Shown here in pieces: positions 29,889-38,144 of a DNA stretch of 38,144 nucleotides; the stretch's first letter is position 1, and the number at the start of each line of letters is the position of its first letter. Source of the DNA: Microcaldota archaeon (GTDB lineage: Archaea; Micrarchaeota; Micrarchaeia; Micrarchaeales; CABMGC01); the NCBI GenBank assembly GCA_021828295.1, contig JAKASF010000009.1, forward strand, positions 1 to 38,144. Direction: 5' to 3'. Both the position numbers and the translations under genes were made by a program. The notes beneath the pieces are model-generated. The model did no database searches. It saw only the letters and a list, made by a program, of their open reading frames with translations, and had not been told where the DNA came from.

Positions 29889-31025
29889 TCAGCCGCCCAG
29901 CTTCTTTTTCACTTTCTTGCCCGCATCCAATATCGAGCCGAGCTTTTCTGATTCACGCACCTTTGACCTTATCGAGTTAAGCGTGTCGGATCCGATCATC
30001 TTGGCGTTAGGAATCGTGCGTATGGGGGTGATCACTCCTATGCCAGACATCTGCCTGTCTACCTGGGCTTTTATAGCATCCTCGTTAAGCGAGGATATAG
30101 CCCCGGCCTTGCTGATTCCGCTAGCCTCTCTGCTGAGCCGCCTGGCAACGCCCCTGGTGTTTTCGCTGTTTAGCACTCCTCCCAGCGCCGCTATCTCGCT
30201 CCATTCCTTGAATTCATCTCCAAGAGCCTTGCGTGTGTTTAGCCTGATGAGCGCGTTCCTTACTGTAGCAGCCTCGCTCTGCGTGAGAGGTCTGCCCTTT
30301 GCCTGCGCCTCTTTCAGCGTATAGCTGATGGCGTCGCTGGTGGAGGCATGCTCGAGAGGTGAGCTCATCGGTATATTCTCCTTTTCCGCCATGTCTTGGA
30401 GCTGATGCGCGTATTTCTCCCTGTCGGCCAGAGCGCTTTCCTGTTCCAGCTTGCTGCCTGCCGCCTTGTATTTTTCACTCGCATTTTCGTATTTTTTGAG
30501 CGTGCTGTTGTACTTCTCCTTTGCAACCATTCCCCCTCCTTTCGAGCTTAGGACCGAGCCCAAGAAAGCCCCCCCGGCTGCCTGCCCTGCCACGTGCAGG
30601 ATTCTGCCTACGGCAGACTTAAACGCGCTGCCGCCGCTAATGCTATTTCCTGAGATTCCAGGAAGCGAGTTTGCTTGTTTGTTGGCGGCGCGGCCTGCTT
30701 GCCACGAGTTGACCTTGCTCCTCGCGAACTTTCCAGGAGAGACTGTCTTGCCCTGTCTGTTTTTGAGGCCCGTCGCCCTGTAGGCGAACTGCCTCCCCAC
30801 GCCCTTGGCCTTTACCGGGCTCTTGCTGTACGAGGTCTTGCCGACAAGGGAGCCCTTGCCCGAAAGGCCAGCCGCGCCTATGCCAGCGAGCGTGCCTATG
30901 CCAAATATCCTGAAGAGGTTGTAGCCCCTCGTGAGCCCGGCAGCCGCTGCTATTAGTATCATTATGACTAGAAGTGGTATCAGCGCGTCGACGGCGCCGA
31001 ACGATAGAACAACGGCCAACAGCAT
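29889..31025 (-). CDS. Membrane-anchored Gly/Ser/Lys-rich protein, unknown
   Basis: A 378-residue protein with two N-terminal hydrophobic segments (residues about 3-30 and 38-56). A long basic, low-complexity region follows (KSPVKAKGVGRQFAY, GRAANKQANSL), then a short Gly-rich hydrophobic stretch (AGGAFLGSVL, about 148-158) and a helical charged C-terminal half. Function not recognised. ATG 31025 follows a TATA-like CTATAAATA (minus-strand promoter at 31060-31068) that overlaps the stop of the giant surface-protein gene, so it has its own promoter but may also be read through from that gene. The pairing suggests it anchors or serves the surface protein (inference). Confidence 0.75.
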   Translation of the reverse strand: MLLAVVLSFGAVDALIPLLVIMILIAAAAGLTRGYNLFRIFGIGTLAGIGAAGLSGKGSLVGKTSYSKSPVKAKGVGRQFAYRATGLKNRQGKTVSPGKFARSKVNSWQAGRAANKQANSLPGISGNSISGGSAFKSAVGRILHVAGQAAGGAFLGSVLSSKGGGMVAKEKYNSTLKKYENASEKYKAAGSKLEQESALADREKYAHQLQDMAEKENIPMSSPLEHASTSDAISYTLKEAQAKGRPLTQSEAATVRNALIRLNTRKALGDEFKEWSEIAALGGVLNSENTRGVARRLSREASGISKAGAISSLNEDAIKAQVDRQMSGIGVITPIRTIPNAKMIGSDTLNSIRSKVRESEKLGSILDAGKKVKKKLGG

Positions 31026-31059
31026 GCTCCACTCCCAATATGTATTTTGCCTTTTTCCC

Positions 31060-31068
31060 TATAAATAC
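31060..31068 (-). promoter_or_regulatory. TATA box of the 31025 gene
   Basis: The minus strand reads TATTTATAG directly after the TAG stop of the giant gene (31071-31069). Predicted transcription from about 31038, with GGGAGTGGAG before ATG 31025. Confidence 0.5.
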
Positions 31069-34000
31069 CTATCCCCTGTTATCGTCGTGATGACGTCGGG
31101 CTTTTCGCCCGTGGGCGCGCCTCCTCGTGGATCCCAGCAGGAGCGCCAGCAGAGCCGTTGCGACGCTGGCCAGGAGCCAGAGAGTGTTCACGTCCCCGTA
31201 GCTGAGCTCGAAGAGGCCTATCTGGAACGGTGAGCTCCTGGTCTGCACCGGCGCCTCGCTGTAGTTTAGCTCGCCCACGATGACCGCCGATGGGTTGCTC
31301 TTCCCGATTGTGCTCTGCAACGATGCGGGCTGCGACGGGTCTATCTCTGACAGTCCCAGGGGCACCACCTTGGCCTGTATGGGCTCCGGGGCGGGGTAGC
31401 CGTAGAAGGCTGCCAGTATGCTGTCCTGCTCGGTTCCGCACGCGGTTATAGAGCCGCTGAACGCCCCTCCGGCGTTGGTGGTGAAGTACGAGCCGCCTGT
31501 CTGCTGGTTGCCTATAAGCCCTATCTGCGAGGTGCATACTCCTGCTCCTGTCGTCGGGCTTATGTCTGCGCAGTACTGGGGCTGGCCTGCCCCGGCCGGG
31601 AACGGACCAGCCTTCGCGTTGTTTACGCATGTGGCGTAATCTGGGAATTGGCCCTCGCAGTATGTGTAGCTGTGCAGCATGAGGCACGAGGCGAGATTGT
31701 CGGCCGCGGCACTACCGTGCTCGTTCTGGTAGCAGGCGAACGCCTGCGAGAGCACGCCGGTCGCGGGGCAGATGTTGGGATAGCCGTTGTTGCCGTAGAT
31801 GTTGCAGAGCGTGCTGCCCTCCTGCAGCAGCGATGGCGGCTGCGGGTTGCACTGCGCGTTCTTGCTTGCGTCGGCAAAGCCGTTGTACGAAGGCGCGTAT
31901 GTCGCCACCTGCGAGTTCGCGTACCTGTTGTTCAGGCTTGTGGTGAATACCGGATTGGACTGCACGCAGGAGTACGGGCCCGGCAGGGGGCACGAAGCGC
32001 TCGAGCTCGGCAGGAAGCTCGAATCGGAGAGCGCGTAGGCGCAGTACGCCGCGTCGAGCGGGCAAGTGACCGGGTTGTAGTCCGCGTAGTCCAGGTTGGT
32101 GTTGTAGTAGAGGTAGACGTCGTTGTTCGGGAGCGGCGTGAAGCCGCCGAAGGCGTTCTGCACGCCGAGCAGGCCGTTGAACGTTATCGTGGTCTGGTTG
32201 ACGTTGTTCGGGTTCACCTGGGAGCTCACTGTGAGCGAGAGCGAGACCGTGTTCGCAACGTCTATGTCCATCGGCACGTAGATGTTGTTCCCGAACCTGT
32301 CGTTCATCACGTAGGTTATGCGCTGGTAGCCGTAGGTGCTGCACCTTCCGGATGAGCATCCGGGTCCCGAACTGGGCGTGTAGCTCTGCGAGTTTATCGA
32401 GAGCGCGAGGTCGCTGTCGTATACTGCCTGCTTGTAGATCTCGAAGAGAGTCACAGTCGCCGCCTCCTGCAGCGGGTTGTACGAGAGCGTCGCGGTGCCG
32501 CTGCCCGCCGACGCGCCCCCTACTTCCGCGGGTCCGCTGCCCGGGTTCGATGAAGCTACCAGCGTATAGAAGCCCCCCTGCGACTGCGCGTAGTGGTCTA
32601 TCTCATATGCGTACAGCCTGCTCGAGTCGAGCACCGCCTGGTTGTTCCTTGAGCAGTCCCATATCTGCGCCCCGCCGGAGTACCCGGTTGTGCAGGCGCT
32701 GGTTATGTTGGCGTAGATGTAGCCGAAGAGCCTGTCGTTCTGCAGCGTGTAGTCTATCAGCGGCGGCACCACGAGGCCGTAGTTCGAGAGGTTGGGCATG
32801 AAGTAGCCGCCCGTAGGCGCAGTGCTGAGCAGGTAGCTGTAATCGCCTTCTATCGTCGCGGTCTGCGTACCCGACGGCCCGTTCACGAGCGCGAAGCTGT
32901 ACACGTCCGTCGGGGCGGCGGTCTGCTGCGTCAGCGACGGAGGCGCGCAGAGGCTGGACGGGCTGTCCGGGCTTGCGTCCCCGCTCTCAGAGACCACGGT
33001 CGGCCCGGATTCAAGCGCCGATTTCTGGCTTATCGAATACGTGTACTTGTACGGCACCACCAGATAGCCGGATATCCGGCTGCTCAGTGTCTCCGCCTGC
33101 GCTGGTACAGAGCTCCCGGTTCCTGAAGATGTGGACTGCACAGTTAGCGTCTGGCTCGTGCTCTTCCCGTTCTCCGTAGCTGTCATCGTGTAGGTCTGGC
33201 CCGGCGAGAGCCCGCAGGTCGCATCCATCTTGTTCCCCGAGTTGGGGCAGATGAAGAAGTAGACGCCGTCCTTGAACGTGTTAGAGGTGCCGACAGTCGC
33301 GCCGTTCGGGCCCGTTAGCGCTATCGTGACCGAGTCGCCGGGGTTGTAGGCGACGGCATAGGCGGTGTCTGGGATTATGTATAGGCTGCTGTCAACGGTG
33401 TTGGTGGCCTGCACCGCTATCGGGCTCGCGATGTTTAGGAATGGGACCTGGTTGACGCTTAGCTTATAGGTGTTCGGCTCGCCGCTGGCCAGGCATGGGG
33501 GCGAGCTGCACGTGTCAGATGGCGCGAACTCGTTGCCCGTTATGGCTATCGGGCTGTTGCTGGGCAGAACGCAGTCGAGCGGCCTGTTTACTGTCTGCGT
33601 GCTGCCGGGGGTTATGCTCGGAGGCGTGCCGCAGATGGTCACCGACGCGGATTGCGAGGAGCTGCTCACGGGGCTGCCCCCGAGCTCGTTGCCCTTGCTG
33701 TCGATCGCGTTCGCCGCGACGCTGTCTCCGGCGTTCGTCGCCGTGACAGTTACCTGGTCCGTGACCCCGTAGTCGACCGGCGCCAGCTGCTCGCTCAGCG
33801 TTGGAGTTCCGCTCTGCGTCGCCCCTCCCGATGCGCACTGGTTGCTGCTCGTCGCCTGCGAGCTGCAGCCCGTGTTCTGCAGGTTCTGCAGGAACGAGCT
33901 GTAGAACTGGCTGGCTAGGCTCTGGGTCTGCGCCGAGCCCAGGTTCTCCACATACCTCAGCGGGTTCGTGACCAGGTACACCGGGGCGGCGATGCTGTTC

Positions 34001-37000
34001 ACCGCGGTCGATGAGGCGCACGAGCCGCTGTCAGATTGCGAGAGGGATGAGATGCACGTGTACGGCTGGAATCCCTTGAACACGTTGGTGTAGTTCTCAG
34101 CCCGCGTGTTGGCGAAGAGAAGCTCGTTGTAGAAAGTCGCATCCTGCACCTGGCAGCTGTACCCTAGCAGCAGGCCCGAGGAGCAGAGCGACGTCGAGAG
34201 CCCCGCGGGGAGCGGAGGGAAGAGCATGCTCGAGGTCTCGTTGAAGTTTATCGTGAACGATGAGTCGTAGATCATGGGGGCGAACGCCGCGCCGGTGCGT
34301 TGGTATGTGGGGCTCTCGAACGCTCTGGGCGTCTTGCTCGAGAGCGGCGCCGATACCTCCGCGGTCTGCACGGCCCTGAGGAGAGGCCCCACAGGCATGT
34401 AGCCTCCGAGATAGACCGCCGGCATATTGCTCGGGTTGAAGGTGCACTCTGTGGATGAGCAGAAGGTGATCGGGTTGCTCGCGCCGGGTGTGCTCGCGTA
34501 TCTTTCATACACGGTGTTGAAGAACGCGGACCTGAAGAACTGGTTCAGCGAGTTCATGCCGGTGATGTTTGCCGAGAGTATCCAGCCGTAGGGCGGATAC
34601 GCACCGCCGAGACCTGCCAGAGAGCTTGCGGGTGTCTGCGTCCAGTACTGGGAGCCCTCTCCTGTGCTAGGCGAATGGCATCCGAACTTATCGCCGCTCT
34701 TGCCGTTGATGGTGCAGCCTATGTACAGGGTCTGGCATTCGTTGCTGGGGTTGCACTGCAGGCTCCAGCTCTGTGTGTCGGTTATGCACTCTTCCTGCAC
34801 CGGGGTCTGCGGCGGGATTCCCAGCCCGGTGTAGACGAAGGTCGCCGAGCAGCTTTGCGGGGAGAACATATCATCGAATCCGGTCGGATTTATTGGAGTA
34901 TCGACTCCCTGCGAGTTGAGCGCACGCAGCACGAGTATGTCAAAATAGGTGCCGGGCCCGTACGAGGACTCGCCAACAGCGCCCGGGGGCGAGTACATAA
35001 CGTTAGCGGAGCCAGCCCAGTTGTCAAGCACGTACAGGTAGCCGTTGACCACGCTGATTCCTATCGGGTGGTGGTACGCGGCCTGGTCCATGTCGTTCGT
35101 GGCGTATATGGCCTGGCCTCCGGACTGCGTGCCCTGCGTAGCGGGCCCCGCATAGAAGGCGGTAACAGAGCCGCCTCCTGTCGTCTGCGTCTGCGTCTTG
35201 CCATCGAACTTCACGCCGAAGAGGCCCCCGTTTAGCAGCCAGTCGCTTATGCTCAGCGTCGACTGAGCGCCCTGGCCCACGGCGCTCTGGTAAGCGAGGT
35301 CGATGGTGCCGCTCTGCGCCAGCGTAGTGCCGTCGAACTGGTAGACGTAGCCGCTGGTCTGGTTGGCCCCGTAGACTATCTGGCCCGTCGACGTAGAGGC
35401 TATCTCGTTGAGTATCGGTATGGCAGGCGCGCTGCTAGAGGCGAGCGACCACTGCAGCGTCGTGTTCGCGAAGAGCGAAGGCGTCGCGCCCCAGTTCACC
35501 TGCCCGTTCGAGCCGGTCGGGAAGAGAAGCCCGATTATGGCCGGGTAGGTGTTGTAGTTGTTTCCAGAGTTCTCTGTCACGAGGATGTTGCCCGTTATGA
35601 AGACCGCTCCAGAGTCGGACACGCTCATGTTGAGCGGCGTGAAGCCCGAGGCAGCGTAGCCTTTGTCGGAGCAGCTGGCCGTGTTCACGCTGTTCGAGCA
35701 CGCATTGCCCAGCGACGTCGCAAACGAGCCCAGCTGGGATTTCAGGTCCTGGGCGTTTATGTTGTACACGGCCTGGTCCTGCAGCGTTATCACGTTGCTC
35801 CAGTAGCTGTTCCAGCCGCTTGTCCACGCGCCCGGGCTGCCTGCCTGGTACGGCGTGTCTGGGTTGCTCGGTGACGGCTGGTAGCCCGTGACGTTGAAGT
35901 AGCCGTGGGGTATGAGACGCAGCACGTCGATGTAGTAATCGCCGTTGCCGCTGCTTGCAGGGTTGGACCAGTTCAGCACGAGCACGTAGTCGTTGGCCAG
36001 CGCCGATATCGAGATGGCATTTGCTACGAGTGGGCTGTAGAGCCCGGAGCTCGCAGTCTTGTGGTTAGAGAGCGCGTCGAGCAGGCCGCCTATGCTGCCC
36101 TGCGCGTCCTGCAGGAATGTCTGTATGTTGCCGAGGAGCTGCAGCACCGAGTTGCTCAGCCCTCCTGTCCCGCTCGCTGGCGAAGAGAGCAGCGTGCCCT
36201 GGTAGTTGAAGAAGAGCGTGTTCGGCGTATCGATCGGGAAGGTGTCTATCACGTTGACCGGCGTCGGGTAGTTCCACGGGCTGAATATGTCATAGGAGTC
36301 GGCGAGGTTCTGGCCGTCGAGCCCAGGAAGAAGGTAGTTGTAGGTGAAGTACGGCACAACGTTGGCGTTGAACGTGTTCTCTATGTTCGTCGTGCCGCCG
36401 CTGCTCTTCGTGGCTGTTGTGTACGGTATGTAGTAGTTCTGCACGTTCTGCAACTGGGTGGTCTCGCTGTACGAGTAGGTGTACGCGCAGGTCAGCGTCT
36501 CTGTCTGCTCCTGCGACGCGCAGATGGTGCTGCTGGAGCTGCTGCTGCTGCTGGTGCTGGTGCTCGGCACTCCGGTGCGCACGTTGCAGGTAGAGCATGC
36601 AGGCTCATCGCCAACGCCGCACTGCTCCTGTATCGTGTTGGTTGTCTCCACGCTCACCGGGTTGGCGCTGGCCGTTAGCGAGTCCAGCTCCATGCTGTTG
36701 AAGTTTGCGAATATCGCGTTCCACGTCCAGACCCCGTGCTGCGCGTATGAGGGCACCTGGCCGAAGACGTATGTGTTTGTGGAGAAGCCGTTCGAGAGCA
36801 CGTTTCCGCTTCCGCTCTCGAGCATCGGCGAGTAGCCGAAGTTTGTTATGGTGAGCGATGCTGGCTTGAGGTCGTTGAACGTAAGCGCGCCCACGCTCGC
36901 GCGGGCCGGGCTGTATTGACCCCAGCTTATCGACGTGGGCAGGTCTATGCTCGTCAGCAGCTTCGTCTGCTTGTTGTAGCATGCGTCGCCGAGCACGTTC

Positions 37001-38067
37001 TGGTACTGCATGTCGTTAGGGTAGCCGTAGAAGAGGCCCTGATTAGAGGTGCTGAACGTGCTCTGCGGGCAGATGAGCATCAGCGGCACGGAGGCGGCGT
37101 TGCTCTGGTTTACCTGGTTGGCGGGAGAGGCATCCGAAGCCGAGGATTGCGTAGAGGTGAGCGGTCCCGTTCCCGCCGTCACCTGCGTCGTTATCACCTG
37201 CGTGTCGTGGCACGTGCCCCCGTAAGATTGCGGGCAGGCGCCGCCTGCGCAGAGGTCCAGCGTCGCCGTATTGCTTGTAGAGGATACCTGGCCCGCGGGC
37301 GTGTTTGTGCAGTAGTTCCAGAAGCTCGGGGGCGTGGTGCTGCTGCTTCCCGTGCCGCTGCTCCCTCCGCCAGTTGTCTGGCATGGGGGCGAGCTGCATG
37401 CTACGGTGTATGATATGGACGCACCCTCTCCGCCGCAGCCTGCCCCCGGGGGCCCCACGCAAACGGATACGGAAACGCCGTATTCTCCTCCAGAGCTGTA
37501 TGCATGGGTAGTGGTGGCGCTAGTTCCCTGCCCGCTCACATAGGTGGTCTGCGTCTGGCCATCGCCGAAGTTCCAGTTCACGCTATTCTGTATCGTGCCG
37601 CTTCCCGAGCAGGTCACAGTGAACGTGACCGTCTGTCCGGGGATCGAGGAGGTCGGGCTGGCTGACAGGGTGCAGCCCCCGGAGTTGGAATTGCCGAAGG
37701 TGACGGTTACCGGGCTTGAAGTGTACTGCGTGCCCGAATAGGTGTACGATGCGTACACAGTCACAGTGCCCGCCTGTCCAAAGCTGTACTGCACGCTGCA
37801 CGAACTGCCGCCGTTCAGGCTGCACGACTCTGCGCTGGTGCCAGCACCATAGGGCTGTTCAAAGCTAAATTGCACGCTGCCAGACGGCGAGCCGATTCCG
37901 CCGATGGTCGCGGTGCACGTGGTGTGCTGGTTGCTGCTCAGTTGGGTGGGGGAGCACGAGAGCGATATGGTGGGTGAGCTTGTCTGCTGCGCGCTCAGGT
38001 TTGGCGCAAGGATGATGCTTATGATTAGGAATAGAAGAAATGCGTAACGAACGTTTGCCGCTAACAT
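31069..38067 (-). CDS. Giant cell-surface protein (2332 aa) with Ig/PKD-like domains
   Basis: A secreted, C-terminally anchored protein. Signal peptide at residues 1-27 (hydrophobic core, then NLSAQQ). An Ig-like domain follows at about 30-125 (SGSVQFSFEQPYG), then a PKD domain at about 130-220 (NWNFGDGQTQ, THAYSSGGEYGVSVSV), then Ser/Thr/Gly-rich linkers. The middle, about 800-1150, has propeller-like segments (GQIVYGANQTSGYVYQFDG; HHPIGISVVNGYLYVLDNW). The transmembrane helix is near 2290-2312 (LWLLASVATALLALLLGS), followed by a basic tail. There are many N-x-S/T sites and cysteines, so it is likely glycosylated and disulfide-bonded. Possible roles: S-layer component, adhesin or cell-cell contact protein. 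One intact frame of 7 kb, about one fifth of the window. ATG 38067 has a TATA box at leaderless spacing. Confidence 0.88.
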   Translation of the reverse strand: MLAANVRYAFLLFLIISIILAPNLSAQQTSSPTISLSCSPTQLSSNQHTTCTATIGGIGSPSGSVQFSFEQPYGAGTSAESCSLNGGSSCSVQYSFGQAGTVTVYASYTYSGTQYTSSPVTVTFGNSNSGGCTLSASPTSSIPGQTVTFTVTCSGSGTIQNSVNWNFGDGQTQTTYVSGQGTSATTTHAYSSGGEYGVSVSVCVGPPGAGCGGEGASISYTVACSSPPCQTTGGGSSGTGSSSTTPPSFWNYCTNTPAGQVSSTSNTATLDLCAGGACPQSYGGTCHDTQVITTQVTAGTGPLTSTQSSASDASPANQVNQSNAASVPLMLICPQSTFSTSNQGLFYGYPNDMQYQNVLGDACYNKQTKLLTSIDLPTSISWGQYSPARASVGALTFNDLKPASLTITNFGYSPMLESGSGNVLSNGFSTNTYVFGQVPSYAQHGVWTWNAIFANFNSMELDSLTASANPVSVETTNTIQEQCGVGDEPACSTCNVRTGVPSTSTSSSSSSSSTICASQEQTETLTCAYTYSYSETTQLQNVQNYYIPYTTATKSSGGTTNIENTFNANVVPYFTYNYLLPGLDGQNLADSYDIFSPWNYPTPVNVIDTFPIDTPNTLFFNYQGTLLSSPASGTGGLSNSVLQLLGNIQTFLQDAQGSIGGLLDALSNHKTASSGLYSPLVANAISISALANDYVLVLNWSNPASSGNGDYYIDVLRLIPHGYFNVTGYQPSPSNPDTPYQAGSPGAWTSGWNSYWSNVITLQDQAVYNINAQDLKSQLGSFATSLGNACSNSVNTASCSDKGYAASGFTPLNMSVSDSGAVFITGNILVTENSGNNYNTYPAIIGLLFPTGSNGQVNWGATPSLFANTTLQWSLASSSAPAIPILNEIASTSTGQIVYGANQTSGYVYQFDGTTLAQSGTIDLAYQSAVGQGAQSTLSISDWLLNGGLFGVKFDGKTQTQTTGGGSVTAFYAGPATQGTQSGGQAIYATNDMDQAAYHHPIGISVVNGYLYVLDNWAGSANVMYSPPGAVGESSYGPGTYFDILVLRALNSQGVDTPINPTGFDDMFSPQSCSATFVYTGLGIPPQTPVQEECITDTQSWSLQCNPSNECQTLYIGCTINGKSGDKFGCHSPSTGEGSQYWTQTPASSLAGLGGAYPPYGWILSANITGMNSLNQFFRSAFFNTVYERYASTPGASNPITFCSSTECTFNPSNMPAVYLGGYMPVGPLLRAVQTAEVSAPLSSKTPRAFESPTYQRTGAAFAPMIYDSSFTINFNETSSMLFPPLPAGLSTSLCSSGLLLGYSCQVQDATFYNELLFANTRAENYTNVFKGFQPYTCISSLSQSDSGSCASSTAVNSIAAPVYLVTNPLRYVENLGSAQTQSLASQFYSSFLQNLQNTGCSSQATSSNQCASGGATQSGTPTLSEQLAPVDYGVTDQVTVTATNAGDSVAANAIDSKGNELGGSPVSSSSQSASVTICGTPPSITPGSTQTVNRPLDCVLPSNSPIAITGNEFAPSDTCSSPPCLASGEPNTYKLSVNQVPFLNIASPIAVQATNTVDSSLYIIPDTAYAVAYNPGDSVTIALTGPNGATVGTSNTFKDGVYFFICPNSGNKMDATCGLSPGQTYTMTATENGKSTSQTLTVQSTSSGTGSSVPAQAETLSSRISGYLVVPYKYTYSISQKSALESGPTVVSESGDASPDSPSSLCAPPSLTQQTAAPTDVYSFALVNGPSGTQTATIEGDYSYLLSTAPTGGYFMPNLSNYGLVVPPLIDYTLQNDRLFGYIYANITSACTTGYSGGAQIWDCSRNNQAVLDSSRLYAYEIDHYAQSQGGFYTLVASSNPGSGPAEVGGASAGSGTATLSYNPLQEAATVTLFEIYKQAVYDSDLALSINSQSYTPSSGPGCSSGRCSTYGYQRITYVMNDRFGNNIYVPMDIDVANTVSLSLTVSSQVNPNNVNQTTITFNGLLGVQNAFGGFTPLPNNDVYLYYNTNLDYADYNPVTCPLDAAYCAYALSDSSFLPSSSASCPLPGPYSCVQSNPVFTTSLNNRYANSQVATYAPSYNGFADASKNAQCNPQPPSLLQEGSTLCNIYGNNGYPNICPATGVLSQAFACYQNEHGSAAADNLASCLMLHSYTYCEGQFPDYATCVNNAKAGPFPAGAGQPQYCADISPTTGAGVCTSQIGLIGNQQTGGSYFTTNAGGAFSGSITACGTEQDSILAAFYGYPAPEPIQAKVVPLGLSEIDPSQPASLQSTIGKSNPSAVIVGELNYSEAPVQTRSSPFQIGLFELSYGDVNTLWLLASVATALLALLLGSTRRRAHGRKARRHHDDNRG

Positions 38068-38086
38068 GCAAACGCTGTAATAGATA

Positions 38087-38095
38087 CATATAAGG
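38087..38095 (-). promoter_or_regulatory. TATA box of the giant surface-protein gene
   Basis: On the minus strand CCTTATATG is centred about 24-26 bases before ATG 38067, giving a leaderless mRNA. The remaining 49 bases to the window end show no gene. Confidence 0.55.
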
Positions 38096-38144
38096 TATAA
38101 ATAACAAGCGAGTTCCGCCAGTGCGGCTATCTGACAGACAACCG

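Noticed and set aside
36530-36575. GCT/GCTG trinucleotide run resembling a microsatellite or CRISPR-like repeat
   Set aside because: It encodes a serine linker in the giant surface protein; the run is short and has no spacers.
1-38144. CRISPR array, insertion sequence or rRNA gene
   Set aside because: No regularly spaced repeats, transposase-like ORF or rRNA-like sequence was seen on either strand.

Overview
The window is chromosomal DNA of an archaeon. Evidence includes archaeal-type glycyl-tRNA synthetase, a Nop5-family C/D-box RNP protein, the archaeal nascent-chain factor NAC, TruD, DUF424, a tetraether lipid synthase-like radical SAM enzyme, geranylgeranylglyceryl phosphate synthase, and a class III (pilin-type) signal peptide. 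Many genes have a TATA-like element about 26 bases upstream of the start codon, which fits leaderless transcription. GTG and TTG starts are common. The dense packing and reduced forms of conserved proteins (Nop5 without its N-terminal domain, half-length NFACT) suggest a DPANN-type archaeon, possibly Micrarchaeota-like. That placement is inference; no rRNA is present.

Layout. 1-2026 (minus): OGG1-type DNA glycosylase (cut by the window edge), coupled behind glyS. 2167-7702 (plus): pilin-like protein with a probable beta-helical tail, short Nop5, an unrecognised protein, Tes-like radical SAM enzyme and a partner of unknown function. 7699-10919 (minus): KaiC-like ATPase, Cys/sequon-repeat membrane-anchored protein, RecJ-like DHH phosphoesterase. 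10998-15173: a two-TM surface protein, a double-HTH Lrp-like regulator, a 75-aa protein (minus), a COG1709-type HTH regulator with family 5 uracil-DNA glycosylase, and a small membrane protein.

15184-19322 looks like foreign DNA. An intact tRNA-Val(GAC) gene lies at its right edge, and two short copies of that tRNA's 3' end lie at 15184 and 16161, as expected for elements integrated into a tRNA gene. Cargo is VapBC, a GNAT acetyltransferase, a second double-HTH Lrp-like regulator, small ORFs, a RAM-like protein and RelBE. No integrase is visible.

19405-23755 (minus) is a tight five-gene unit: proline dehydrogenase-like protein (probable frameshift near its 5' end), extended SDR, GGGP synthase, short NFACT and RNase Z. 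GGGP synthase and the Tes-like enzyme represent an early and a late step of archaeal membrane lipid synthesis.

23822-27828: TruD, a small membrane protein, tRNA-Ser(CGA), a processive-type GT2 glycosyltransferase, DUF424, NAC and tRNA-Ala(TGC). 27911-38067: an all-helical cytosolic protein, a 41-residue extremely acidic protein behind a perfect 9-bp dyad, a membrane protein, and a 2332-residue surface protein with Ig/PKD-like domains. Several of these have no function I can name.
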